From Burkholderiales bacterium (GTDB lineage: Bacteria > Pseudomonadota > Gammaproteobacteria > Burkholderiales > Burkholderiaceae_C), in NCBI GenBank assembly GCA_016185015.1, contig JACPOI010000057.1:1-64000 (forward strand): DNA of 64,000 nucleotides, in the 5' to 3' direction. The notes beneath the pieces are model-generated. The model saw only the letters and a program-made list of their open reading frames with translations. It was not told the origin of the DNA and searched no databases. Position numbers and translations under genes: made by a program. Numbering within the stretch: position 1 is the stretch's first letter; the number at the start of each line of letters is the position of its first letter. Positions 18,075 through 27,339 of the stretch are shown piece after piece.

Positions 18075-19838
18075 TCAGAGGACCTTGGCCAGAAACTCTG
18101 CGGTGCGCGGGTGCGAGGGGGCGGTGAAGAGGCGTTCGGGCGGTCCGGACTCCAGGATACGCCCCTGCTCCATGAAGACCACGGTATCGGCCACTTCGCG
18201 TGCGAAGCCGATTTCGTGCGTGACGATGAGCAGCGTGGTGCCCGAGCGTGCCAGTTCCTTGATGACGTCGAGCACCTCGCCCACGAGCTCCGGGTCCAGC
18301 GCGGAGGTCGGCTCGTCGAAGAGCAGCACCTTGGGCTTGAGCGCCAGCGCACGCGCAATCGCCACGCGCTGCTGCTGGCCGCCCGACAACTGCCGCGGAT
18401 AGGCCTCGGCCTTGTCGGCCAGGCCCACGCGCGCCAGCAGCGCCAGCGCACTCGCCCTCGCCTGCTCGCGCGGCAGGCCGCGCACAAAACGCGGCGCTTC
18501 GGTCAGGTTTTCCAGCACGCTGAGGTGCGGGAAGAGGTTGAAGTTCTGGAACACCATGCCCACGTCGGCACGACGCAGCAGCAGCTCGCGTTCGGACAGT
18601 TCGTGCAGCGTATCGCCCAGGCGGCGGTAGCCGATGAGTTGCCCGTCCAGCGAGATGAAACCGGCGTCGGCACGCTCCAGGTGGTTGATGCAACGCAGCA
18701 GCGTGGACTTGCCCGAACCCGAGGGCCCGATGATCACCGTCACGCTGCCCGCGGGCACGGTGAGCGAAACGTCGTCCAGCACACGCTGGCTGCCATAGCT
18801 CTTTACCAGGCCGGTGACGCGCACCTCGGCGCCCGTGCCGGGCTCGACCGCCCCGGCGGCCTGGGCGGCGAACGGCGCCAGCTCGACCGGCGCCGCGCGG
18901 CGCCCACGCCAGGCCCGCGCCACCCGCGTGAACACCGAAGGCGTGGGGTTGCGCAGCGCGCCGCGTGCGTAATGCAGTTCGATCTGGCGCTGGATCAGGG
19001 TGAGCACCGTCAGGATGACCAGGTACCAGACCGTGGCCACCATCAGCAGCGGGATCACCTCCAGGTTGCGGCGGTAGATGATCTGGATGGTGTAGAACAG
19101 CTCGGGCAGCGCCAGGATGTAGACCATGGACGTGCCCTTGGCCAGGCCGATCAGGTCGTTGAAACCCGCGGGCAGGATGGAGCGCATGGCCTGCGGCAGC
19201 ACGATGCGCACCGCCTGGCGCCAGCGCGGCAGGCCCAGGGCCGAAGCCGCCTCGTGCTGGCCCTGGTCCACCGAGAGGATGCCGCCGCGGATGATCTCGG
19301 CCGAATAGGCTGACTGGTTGAGCGTGAGGCCGATGATGGCCGCCGCAAAGGGGCTGATGAGCTGCACCGTCGGGTAGGAGAACCAGGTCCAGTCCGTGCC
19401 GGGCACCCCCAGCGCCACCGTCTCGTAGAGGTAACCCAGGTTGTTGACCAGCAGCAGCAGCACGATCACGGGGATAGATCGGAACAGCCAGATGTAGACA
19501 AAGGACAGGCGCGAGAGCAGCGGCGAGGACGACACCCGCGCCAGCGCCAGCAGCGTGCCCAGGCTGAAACCCAGCACGGCGCTCACCACGGTGAGCAGCA
19601 GCGTGAGGCCCAGGCCTTCGAGCACGGGCCCTGCAAAGAACCATTCGGCGAAGACGGGCCAACCCCAGCGCGGGTTGGTGAAGACCGAATACAAGACCAG
19701 CGCGATGACGATCACGGCGAACACCGTGCTCAAGGTACGCCCCGGGTGGCGGGCCGGCACGATGCGCAGGCCCTGGAATTCGGATGCTGCGGCGTCCTGA
19801 GGCGGACGCGAGGGGGATCCGGTGGGGCCGGTGGTCAT
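18075..19838 (-). CDS. Amino-acid ABC transporter with fused permease and ATPase
   Basis: One 587-residue chain contains a complete His/Glu/Gln-type permease (residues about 35-305, with the EAA loop EAASALGLPRWRQAVR) and a complete ABC ATPase (about 343-587). The ATPase has Walker A GPSGSGKST, signature LSGGQQQR, Walker B LLFDEPTSALDPE and the switch His in VTHE. An Ala/Arg-rich linker of about 40 residues joins them. These modules are usually separate proteins. The frame is continuous and both halves keep all motifs, so it is a genuine fusion that would dimerise into a four-domain transporter. It is followed 44 nt later by its binding protein. Confidence 0.93.
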   Translation of the reverse strand: MTTGPTGSPSRPPQDAAASEFQGLRIVPARHPGRTLSTVFAVIVIALVLYSVFTNPRWGWPVFAEWFFAGPVLEGLGLTLLLTVVSAVLGFSLGTLLALARVSSSPLLSRLSFVYIWLFRSIPVIVLLLLVNNLGYLYETVALGVPGTDWTWFSYPTVQLISPFAAAIIGLTLNQSAYSAEIIRGGILSVDQGQHEAASALGLPRWRQAVRIVLPQAMRSILPAGFNDLIGLAKGTSMVYILALPELFYTIQIIYRRNLEVIPLLMVATVWYLVILTVLTLIQRQIELHYARGALRNPTPSVFTRVARAWRGRRAAPVELAPFAAQAAGAVEPGTGAEVRVTGLVKSYGSQRVLDDVSLTVPAGSVTVIIGPSGSGKSTLLRCINHLERADAGFISLDGQLIGYRRLGDTLHELSERELLLRRADVGMVFQNFNLFPHLSVLENLTEAPRFVRGLPREQARASALALLARVGLADKAEAYPRQLSGGQQQRVAIARALALKPKVLLFDEPTSALDPELVGEVLDVIKELARSGTTLLIVTHEIGFAREVADTVVFMEQGRILESGPPERLFTAPSHPRTAEFLAKVL

Positions 19839-19960
19839 GCGGGGCGGTACTCCATTTCACACGCACAGCGCATGGTGCGCTGGCGTGGGGAATGATACCG
19901 ACGCGAGGGACTCCACGCCGGTGCAGGGGCATCGCTGTGTACCGCGCTCTTGCGGCGAAC

Positions 19961-20176
19961 TCAGATCTTGGCCAGCGAGACCTCGGTGGCCTTGACCAGG
20001 GCCACGACCTCGACGCCCGGCTTGAGATTCAGGTCGTTGACCGAGCGCGTGGTGATGACCGAGGTGACGATGCCCCAGGGCGTCTCGACGTCGATCTCGG
20101 AGACGACGTCGCCGCGGATGATCTCCTTGATCTTGCCGCGGAACTGGTTGCGTACGTTGATGGCTTGGATGGACAT
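19961..20176 (-). CDS. Single-domain Mop/TOBE molybdate-binding protein
   Basis: The 71-residue protein matches one Mop/TOBE domain: it starts MSIQAINVRNQFRGKIKEI, has SEIDVETPWG and SVITTRSV strands, and ends KATEVSLAKI. Such molbindins bind oxyanions such as molybdate or tungstate as oligomers in the cytoplasm. A strong AAGGAG precedes the ATG at 20176. It lies 32 nt after ssuB and looks like the last gene of the sulfonate operon, which is odd for a molybdate-type protein; an oxyanion buffering role is possible. Confidence 0.88.
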   Translation of the reverse strand: MSIQAINVRNQFRGKIKEIIRGDVVSEIDVETPWGIVTSVITTRSVNDLNLKPGVEVVALVKATEVSLAKI

Positions 20177-20208
20177 GGTGTTACTCCTTGATAAGTCCGT
20201 TGAAGAAT

Positions 20209-21018
<810 letters not shown>

Positions 21019-21031
21019 GCGTGTGCCTTGT

Positions 21032-21943
21032 TCAATGCTGCTGATAGCCGGGGTGCCAGCGCAGCCAGTAGCGCTCCAGGCCCTTGGCGAAGACGTCGGC
21101 GAGCTTGCCCAGCAGTGCGTAGAGCAGGATGCCCACCAGCACCACGTCGGTCTGCAGGAACTCGCGGGCGTTCATGGTCAGGTAGCCGATGCCGGCCTGG
21201 GCCGAGATGGTTTCGGCCACGATCAGGATCACCCACATCAGGCCCAGCGAGAAGCGCAGGCCGACCAGGATGCTGGAGAGCGCGCCCGGCAGGATCACCT
21301 CGCGGTAGAGCTGCCAGCGCGACAGGCCGTAGGTGCGCCCCATCTCGATCAGCCCCGGGTCCACGTTGCGGATGCCGTGCGAGGTGTTGAGGTAGATCGG
21401 GAAGAAGACCGAGACCGCGATCAGGAAGAGCTTGGCCGTCTCGTCGATGCCGAACCACAGGATGACCAGCGGGATCAGGGCCAGCGCGGGAATGTTGCGC
21501 ACCATCTGGATGGTGGAATCCAGCAGCGCGTCGGCCCAGCGCAGCGAACCGGTGAGCAGGCCCAGCAGCAGGCCCAGGCCACCGCCGATGGCCAGGCCCG
21601 CCAGCGCGCGCCCGGCGCTGACCTGCACATGGGTCCATAACTCACCCGAGACCGCCAGGCCCCAGGCAGCGCGCACCACTTCCAGCGGCGCCGGCAGCAC
21701 CCGGGTGGAGAGCCAGCCCTGGGCCGAGAAGACCTGCCACAGCACAAGCAGACTGAGCGGCAGCAGCCAGGGCACAAAGCGCCGGGCCACGCTCTTGAGG
21801 AACGTGAAGGCTGCAACGGTGTAACGCCAGTCGGTTTCGGGGTCGAGCTGCGGTGGCAGCAGGAAACCGAAGCCCGGCGCTTCCACCGAGGTGTCGGCCA
21901 CGGCGACCGGATCATGGGTGTTGTGTGTCATGCTCCGGCCCAT
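21032..21943 (-). CDS. ssuC: Aliphatic sulfonate ABC transporter permease
   Basis: The 303-residue permease has about six transmembrane segments and the coupling loop [17 protein letters not shown] near residues 202-218. A long N-terminal cytoplasmic region of about 50 residues precedes the first segment, longer than in E. coli SsuC. The ATG at 21943 shares one base with the ssuD stop (TGATG), implying coupled translation; an ATG four codons downstream is also possible. Confidence 0.95.
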   Translation of the reverse strand: MGRSMTHNTHDPVAVADTSVEAPGFGFLLPPQLDPETDWRYTVAAFTFLKSVARRFVPWLLPLSLLVLWQVFSAQGWLSTRVLPAPLEVVRAAWGLAVSGELWTHVQVSAGRALAGLAIGGGLGLLLGLLTGSLRWADALLDSTIQMVRNIPALALIPLVILWFGIDETAKLFLIAVSVFFPIYLNTSHGIRNVDPGLIEMGRTYGLSRWQLYREVILPGALSSILVGLRFSLGLMWVILIVAETISAQAGIGYLTMNAREFLQTDVVLVGILLYALLGKLADVFAKGLERYWLRWHPGYQQH

Positions 21944-23091
21944 CAGCTCTGTGCCAAGCGCCGCCCTTCGGGGGCATGCACGTTCGCGACGATCTCGCCG
22001 AAGGGGCTGATCTGGCCACTGCCCTGCGGCGTGGCCGGAGCCTGCACACCAATGTGCGGGAACACCAACTCGGCGAAACGGTAGGCCTCTTCCAGGTGCG
22101 GATAACCGGAGAGCACGAAGGTGTCGGCCCCGATCTCCTCGTACTCCTTCAGGCGGCGCGCAATGGTCTCGCCGTCGCCCACCAGCGCGGTGCCAGCGCC
22201 GCCGCGCACCAGGCCCACGCCGGCCCAGAGGTTGGGACTGATCTCCAGCTTGGCGCGGCTGCCGCCGTGCAGGGCACGCATGCGGCGCTGGCCCTCGGAA
22301 TCCATGCCCGCAAAGGTGGACTGCGCCTTGGCGATGGTCTCGTCGTCGAGGTACCTGATGAGGTCGTCGGCCGCGGCCCAGGCCTGGTCGTTGGTCTCGC
22401 GCGGGATCACGTGCAGGCGCACGCCGAACTTCACCTTGCGGCCTTGCGCGGCGGCGCGCCTGCGCACGTCCTCGAACTTCTTGGCCACTTCGGCCGGTGG
22501 CTCGCCCCAGGTCAGGTAGAGCTCCACCTGCTCGGCGGCCAGGTCGTGCGCGGCGTCCGACGAACCGCCGAAGTACAGCGGTGGATGCGGTTTTTGCAGG
22601 GCCGGGAACAGCTGCTTCGCACCCTTGACCTTGAGGTGCTTGCCTTCGAAGTCCACCTTCTCGCCAGCCAGCAGGCGGCGCCAGATCTGCAGGAACTCGG
22701 CCGCATGCTCGTAGCGTTCGTCATGGCTCAGGAAGGTGCCATCGGCTTCCAGGTCACCGGCGTCGCCACCGGCCACCACGTTGATGAGCAGGCGGCCGCC
22801 ACTGAGGCGGTCGAAGGTGGCCGCCTGGCGCGCCGCTACCGTGGGCGAGATGGTGCTGGGGCGCAGGGCCACCAGGAACTTCAGGCGCTGCGTCACCGGG
22901 ATCAGGCTGGCGGCCACGGTCCACGGGTCTTCGCAGGAGCGGCCGGTGGGAATGAGCACGCCGCCGTACCCCAGGCGCTCGGCCGCCTGGGCGATCTGCT
23001 GCAGGTAAGCCTGGTCGACGGCACGCGCCAGGTGCGAGGTGCCGAGGTAGTGGCCATCACCGTGGATGGGCAGAAACCAGAAAACGTTCAT
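21943..23091 (-). CDS. ssuD: FMNH2-dependent alkanesulfonate monooxygenase
   Basis: SsuD cleaves alkanesulfonates to an aldehyde and sulfite using reduced FMN supplied by SsuE. The 382-residue bacterial-luciferase-like TIM barrel starts [17 protein letters not shown] and keeps the family features [17 protein letters not shown] and the [15 protein letters not shown] end region. It sits between ssuA and ssuC in the order ssuA-ssuD-ssuC-ssuB. The sulfite made would feed the CysI sulfite reductase encoded at 30981. Confidence 0.96.
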   Translation of the reverse strand: MNVFWFLPIHGDGHYLGTSHLARAVDQAYLQQIAQAAERLGYGGVLIPTGRSCEDPWTVAASLIPVTQRLKFLVALRPSTISPTVAARQAATFDRLSGGRLLINVVAGGDAGDLEADGTFLSHDERYEHAAEFLQIWRRLLAGEKVDFEGKHLKVKGAKQLFPALQKPHPPLYFGGSSDAAHDLAAEQVELYLTWGEPPAEVAKKFEDVRRRAAAQGRKVKFGVRLHVIPRETNDQAWAAADDLIRYLDDETIAKAQSTFAGMDSEGQRRMRALHGGSRAKLEISPNLWAGVGLVRGGAGTALVGDGETIARRLKEYEEIGADTFVLSGYPHLEEAYRFAELVFPHIGVQAPATPQGSGQISPFGEIVANVHAPEGRRLAQS

Positions 23092-23122
23092 GTCAATTTC
23101 TCCTTGAGGTCTGGATGGGAAA

Positions 23123-24115
23123 TCAGGCGCGGCGCGTGTCGGGTGACCACACGATCTCGGCCACGGTCACGGGTTTGGGAATCAGCCCCAGCTTGTGGAA
23201 GGCATCGGCCACGCGCTGCTGGTCGGCCACGGTCTGGGCGTTCAGCGGCCCCACGGGCGACTTGGGCCGGCGCTGCAGGAAGAGGCTGACCACTCCCGCG
23301 TCCAGGCCGCTGAAGCCGGCGATCAGCTTGATCACCTCCTTGCGGTTTTCCTGCGCCTGGCGGTCGGCACGCGACACTTCGTCGAACAGCACGGCCACGG
23401 CCGCGGCGTGCTGCGTGGCGAAGGGACGCGAGGCCAGGTAGAAGGAGTTGTTGCTGGAGAGCTCGCGGCCGGTGGCCAGCACGCGCGGCTGCAGGGCCAG
23501 TTCGGTCGCCGCGTAGTACGGGTCCCAGATGGCCCAGGCGTCCACGCTCTTGCGTTCGAAGGCGGCACGCGCGTCGGCCGGCGCCAGGTACACGGGCTGG
23601 ATGTCGCTCCACTGCAGGCCGGCTTTTTCCACCGCACGCACCAGCAGGTAGTGCGCGCTGGAGCCCTTTTGCAGCGCGATCTTGCGGCCCTTGAGGTCGG
23701 CCAGTGTCTTCACTGGCGAGTCCTTGAGCACCAGGATGGCCGAACTGTCGGGCTTGGGCGGCTCGGCGCCCACGTAGAGCAGGTCCTTGCCGGCCGCCTG
23801 GGCGAACACGGGGGGCGAGTCGCCGGTCAGGCCGAACTCCAGGCTGCCCACCGAGAGGGCTTCGAGCAGCTGCGGGCCGGCCGGGAATTCGATCCAGCTG
23901 ACCTTGGTGTTCGGAAAACGCTTCTCCAGCACGCCCTGCTGCTTGAGGATGACGAGGTTCACGGCGGACTTCTGGTAACCGATGCGCAGCAGTTCAGGCT
24001 CTTTGGCCCTGGCGGTCTGGGCGCCGGCGATCTGGCCGGCCAGGCCCCAGTTCAGGGCCGTCAGGCCGACGATCTGCAGCAGGCGGCGGCGCAGGGAATT
24101 CGAGGCTTGGTTCAT
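23123..24115 (-). CDS. ssuA: Sulfonate ABC transporter substrate-binding protein (first SsuA)
   Basis: The 330-residue periplasmic protein binds aliphatic sulfonates for SsuBC. It has an N-terminal signal ([14 protein letters not shown] followed by a hydrophobic core ending near AGAQ) and NMT1/SsuA motifs [19 protein letters not shown] and [11 protein letters not shown] paralogue of similar size lies directly upstream on the same strand. GGAGGG precedes the ATG. Two binding proteins for one permease would widen the substrate range (inference). Confidence 0.93.
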   Translation of the reverse strand: MNQASNSLRRRLLQIVGLTALNWGLAGQIAGAQTARAKEPELLRIGYQKSAVNLVILKQQGVLEKRFPNTKVSWIEFPAGPQLLEALSVGSLEFGLTGDSPPVFAQAAGKDLLYVGAEPPKPDSSAILVLKDSPVKTLADLKGRKIALQKGSSAHYLLVRAVEKAGLQWSDIQPVYLAPADARAAFERKSVDAWAIWDPYYAATELALQPRVLATGRELSSNNSFYLASRPFATQHAAAVAVLFDEVSRADRQAQENRKEVIKLIAGFSGLDAGVVSLFLQRRPKSPVGPLNAQTVADQQRVADAFHKLGLIPKPVTVAEIVWSPDTRRA

Positions 24116-24133
24116 GGTGCATGCCCTCCTGTT

Positions 24134-25168
24134 TCAGCGCGCCGGATGCCAGGCCGCGTCGCGCACGGCGATGGCCTTGGGGATCAGCTTGAGTTCGAAA
24201 AAGACGTCGGCGAGCTTCTGCTGCTCGGCGAGCACGGCATCGATCAGCGGCGTCACGCCATACTGGTAACGACGCAGGTTGAGTTCCACCACGTCGGCGT
24301 CCAGGCCCTGCAGCGGCGCGATGATGCCCGCGGCCTGCTTGAGGTTGGCCTTGAGCCACCTGCCCTGGGTCACGATGTCGGCGAACAGTGCGTCGATGAC
24401 TTCGGGGCGCTTCTCCACGTAGCTGCGTTCGGCCAGGTAGTAGGCGTAGTTGTTCACCACGCCCTTGCCGTCGGCCAGGATGCGCGCGCCGGTTTGCTTC
24501 TCGGCCGCGGCCAGGAAGGGGTCCCAGATGGCCCAGGCATCGACCGCGCCGCGTTCGAAAGCCGCGCGCGCGTCGGCCGGCGGCAGGAAGACGGGCTGGA
24601 TGTCGCCGTACTTCAGGCCGTGTTTTTCCAGCAGCTTGACCAGCAGGTAATGCACGTTGGAGCCCTTGTTCAGGGCAACCTTCTTGCCCTTGAGCTGGGC
24701 CACGGTCTTGAGGGGCGAGTTCTTCGGCACCACCAGGGCCTCGGCCTCGGGGGCGGCCGGGTCATTGCCGATGTAGACGAACTTGGCGCCGGCGGCCTGG
24801 GCGAAGATGGGCGGCGCCTCGCCAACGAAACCCACATCGACCGAGCCGACGTTCAGGCCTTCGAGCAGCTGCGGGCCGGCCGGAAACTCGACCCACTTCA
24901 CGCTCACGCCCTGCTGCGCCAGCCGCTTCTCCAGCGTGCCCTGGGCCTTCTGCAGCACGAAGAGGCTGGCCGACTTCTGGTAGCCAATGCGCAGTTCTCC
25001 CTTGCCCTGGGCCTGTGCCTGCGCCACAGGCAGCAGGAGCAGGAAGTTGAGCACCAGCACGCCGACCACGAGGCCGATGGCCGTGAGGGCGCTGTAGAAG
25101 AGATCGGACCACCAGTACGGGCCTGGGTCTGCGTGATCAAACGGTTCGCTCGAGTGTTCTTGTGTCAT
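24134..25168 (-). CDS. Second SsuA-like sulfonate-binding protein with long N-region
   Basis: The 344-residue paralogue of the adjacent SsuA shares [22 protein letters not shown] and DAWAIWDPF. Its N-terminus is unusual: about 25 hydrophilic residues (MTQEHSSEPFDHADPGPYWW) precede one hydrophobic helix ending at VAQAQAQ. It could be an extended signal peptide or an uncleaved membrane anchor. ATG at 25168 with AAGGA upstream is preferred over an upstream in-frame start at 25267. It is 18 nt from ssuA. Confidence 0.9.
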   Translation of the reverse strand: MTQEHSSEPFDHADPGPYWWSDLFYSALTAIGLVVGVLVLNFLLLLPVAQAQAQGKGELRIGYQKSASLFVLQKAQGTLEKRLAQQGVSVKWVEFPAGPQLLEGLNVGSVDVGFVGEAPPIFAQAAGAKFVYIGNDPAAPEAEALVVPKNSPLKTVAQLKGKKVALNKGSNVHYLLVKLLEKHGLKYGDIQPVFLPPADARAAFERGAVDAWAIWDPFLAAAEKQTGARILADGKGVVNNYAYYLAERSYVEKRPEVIDALFADIVTQGRWLKANLKQAAGIIAPLQGLDADVVELNLRRYQYGVTPLIDAVLAEQQKLADVFFELKLIPKAIAVRDAAWHPAR

Positions 25169-25283
25169 GACGATGTCCTTGTCGCTGTGCGCGGGCCAAG
25201 GCCGTCCCGGCCCCGCCGCGCGGAGATAAAAAAAGTGGAAACAGGGGGGGGCGACGGCCCTGCTCACGGCCGCGCGGGGTGCG

Positions 25284-25871
25284 TCAGACGCTACATCGCA
25301 CGCGCGAGAAGGCGATGGGCTCGAAACCCGCGGTGGGCTGCGGCAGACGCAGGCCTTCGCTGATCAGCGTGGTCGTGGCTTCGTCGAGACGGGCCTCGAT
25401 GTCCGGGTGGATCACATAGGCCTCCTCGGGCGTGAGCGTCACCTGTGCATCGGTGGCATACACGCCCGGCAGGATGTGGCGCGCGCCCAGCGACTGCAGC
25501 ACCGGGCGCAGCGCGTAGTCCAGCGCCAGCATGTGGTGCGGGCTGCCACCGGTAGCCAAGGGCAGCACGGCTTTTTCCTTCAATGCCGTCTGCGGCAGCA
25601 AGTCCAGCAGCACCTTGAGCACACCGCTGTAGGCCGCCTTGTAGACCGGCGTAGCCACCACGATGGCTTGCGCCCGCGCCACCTGGCTGATGGCATCGAC
25701 CACCGAGCGGTGGCCGAAGTCGGCCAGCAAGAGCGCTTGCGGCGAGAGATCGCGGATGCGCAGGCGCTCCACGGTGATCCCGCGCTGGGCCAGTTGCTGC
25801 CCGACCCGCTCCAGCAGGGCCGCCGAGCGGGACCGCTCCGTGGGGCTGCCTGCAATCAGAAGTACCGACAT
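25284..25871 (-). CDS. ssuE: NAD(P)H-dependent FMN reductase SsuE
   Basis: SsuE provides FMNH2 to the SsuD monooxygenase. The 195-residue flavodoxin-fold protein begins MSVLLIAGSPTERSRS, the FMN phosphate loop, and contains ATPVYKAAYSG and LATGGSPHHMLALDY, both diagnostic of SsuE. It is the first of the ssu genes in transcription order and follows the second sulfate-binding protein by 38 nt. A 115-bp spacer separates it from the second SsuA gene and includes a run of seven A and one of eight G on the plus strand. Confidence 0.95.
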   Translation of the reverse strand: MSVLLIAGSPTERSRSAALLERVGQQLAQRGITVERLRIRDLSPQALLLADFGHRSVVDAISQVARAQAIVVATPVYKAAYSGVLKVLLDLLPQTALKEKAVLPLATGGSPHHMLALDYALRPVLQSLGARHILPGVYATDAQVTLTPEEAYVIHPDIEARLDEATTTLISEGLRLPQPTAGFEPIAFSRVRCSV

Positions 25872-25909
25872 ATTTTTTCTCCCTGAACCTGATGTGTGCA
25901 GCGCCGGAC

Positions 25910-26920
25910 TTACTTCTTGCTGTAAATCTGGTCGAACACCCCGCCATCGGCGAAGTGCTCTTTCGCCGCCTGGTCCCAGCCGCCGAAGGCCTGGTCGATG
26001 GTGAACAGCTTGAGCTTGGGCAGCTGCTTGGCGTACTTGGCCTGGGCCTTGGCCGAGGTCGGGCGGTAGAAGTTCTTGCCGATGATGTCCTGCGCTTCCT
26101 CGGTGTAGAGGTATTGCAGATAGGCCTCGGCCAGCTTGCGCGTGCCCTTGCGGTCCACGTTCTTGTCCACCACGGTCACCGGCGGCTCGGCCAGGATGCT
26201 CAGGCTCGGGTAGATGAAGTCCACCTTGCTGCCGAACTCCTTCTCCAGCAGGTAGGCCTCGTTCTCCCAGGAGATGAAGACGTCACCCTGGTTGCGCTGG
26301 GCGAAGGTCACCGAGGAACCGCGGGCGCCGGTGTCGAGCACGGGCACGTTGTTGTAGAGCTTGGCGATGAACTCCTTGGCCTGCGTCTCGCCGCCGTACT
26401 TGCGCTTGGCGTACTCATAGGCGGCCAGGTAGTTCCAGCGCGCGCCGCCCGAGGTCTTGGGGTTGGGCGTGATCACGCTGATACCGGGCTTGACCAGGTC
26501 GTCCCAGTCCTTGATGCCCTTGGGGTTGCCCTGGCGCACCACCAGCACGATGGTGGAGGTGTAGGGCGATGAATTCAGCGGCAGGCGCTTCTGCCAGTCC
26601 TTGGGGATCCAGCCGCCGTTCTTGTACAGGGCGTCCACGTCACCGGCCAGGGCCAGCGTCACCACGTCGGCGTCCAGCCCGTCGATCACCGAGCGGGCCT
26701 GCTTGCCCGAGCCGCCGTGCGACTGCTTGATGGTCACGTCCTGGCCGGTCTTGGCCTTCCAGTGCTTGCCGAAGGCGGCGTTGACCTCGACGTAGAGCTC
26801 GCGTGTCGGGTCGTAGGACACGTTGAGCAGGGTCTGGGCCGGCTGGGCCAAACTGCTGAAGGCTGCCCCTGCCAGAGTGAGGGCCAGGGAAAGCTTGATA
26901 AAGTCGCGGCGTTGCGTCAT
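25910..26920 (-). CDS. Second sulfate ABC transporter substrate-binding protein
   Basis: The 336-residue sulfate-binding protein is a paralogue of the one at 14517, sharing [21 protein letters not shown] and the [15 protein letters not shown] region. It has an N-terminal signal (MTQRRDFIK then a hydrophobic core) with an RR pair that could be a weak Tat motif. No permease is adjacent, so it probably uses the CysTWA system. ATG at 26920 with AAGGAAG upstream is preferred over the longer frame starting at 26995. It appears to lead the ssu operon. Confidence 0.94.
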   Translation of the reverse strand: MTQRRDFIKLSLALTLAGAAFSSLAQPAQTLLNVSYDPTRELYVEVNAAFGKHWKAKTGQDVTIKQSHGGSGKQARSVIDGLDADVVTLALAGDVDALYKNGGWIPKDWQKRLPLNSSPYTSTIVLVVRQGNPKGIKDWDDLVKPGISVITPNPKTSGGARWNYLAAYEYAKRKYGGETQAKEFIAKLYNNVPVLDTGARGSSVTFAQRNQGDVFISWENEAYLLEKEFGSKVDFIYPSLSILAEPPVTVVDKNVDRKGTRKLAEAYLQYLYTEEAQDIIGKNFYRPTSAKAQAKYAKQLPKLKLFTIDQAFGGWDQAAKEHFADGGVFDQIYSKK

Positions 26921-26978
26921 GTTTCTTCCTTTTCGTAAACAAATCGGGTTGCGATGAAATGGATTCTGGAGAGACATG

Positions 26979-27017
26979 CTCAAAACTGGAACCAATAAGA
27001 TTTCAGTTGCTTATTAC
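26979..27017 (-). promoter_or_regulatory. Candidate sulfur-regulon site in the sbp2-yggX divergent region
   Basis: The block includes a perfect inverted repeat, AATAAG (26994-26999) and CTTATT (27010-27015), with a 10-nt spacer, the size expected of a LysR-type site. The block aligns with those upstream of sbp and the peroxiredoxin. Similarity with the sbp leader extends further toward the gene (GAAATG, then TGGAGA), suggesting the promoter was duplicated with the binding-protein gene. Confidence 0.5.
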
Positions 27018-27048
27018 TTAAACATCCGAACACTGAAAGAAGCTGCAT

Positions 27049-27321
27049 ATGGCACGCATGGTCAACTGCATCAAGCTCGGCAAGGAAGCCGAGGGCCTGG
27101 ACTTCCCGCCTTACCCGGGTGAGCTGGGCAAGCGCATCTGGGAAAGCGTCAGCAAGGAAGCCTGGGCCGCCTGGCTCAAGCACCAGACCATGCTGGTCAA
27201 CGAGAACCGCCTGAACCTGGCCGATGCCCGCGCCCGCCAGTACCTGGCCCGCCAGATGGAGAACCATTTCTTCGGCAGCGGCGCCGACGCTGCGGCGGGG
27301 TATGTCCCGCCCAGCGCCTGA
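27049..27321 (+). CDS. yggX: Oxidative damage protection protein YggX
   Basis: YggX is a small cytoplasmic protein linked to iron trafficking and protection of Fe-S clusters from oxidation. The 90-residue product is full-length for the family, has Cys7 in MVNCIKL, the [12 protein letters not shown] segment and the [12 protein letters not shown] helix. AAAGAAG lies upstream of the ATG. It diverges from the second sulfate-binding protein gene across 128 bp. Confidence 0.95.
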   Translation: MARMVNCIKLGKEAEGLDFPPYPGELGKRIWESVSKEAWAAWLKHQTMLVNENRLNLADARARQYLARQMENHFFGSGADAAAGYVPPSA

Positions 27322-27339
27322 GCGATTCACTCCCCCACC

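Noticed and set aside
23195-25363. Plus-strand open frame of about 720 codons opposite both SsuA genes
   Set aside because: It covers two paralogous genes on the opposite strand and itself looks internally repeated only because they are paralogues.
26921-27048. SAM or other sulfur-related riboswitch upstream of the sulfate-binding protein or cysI genes
   Set aside because: No conserved SAM, SAH or related aptamer elements are visible; the features there fit protein-binding sites better.
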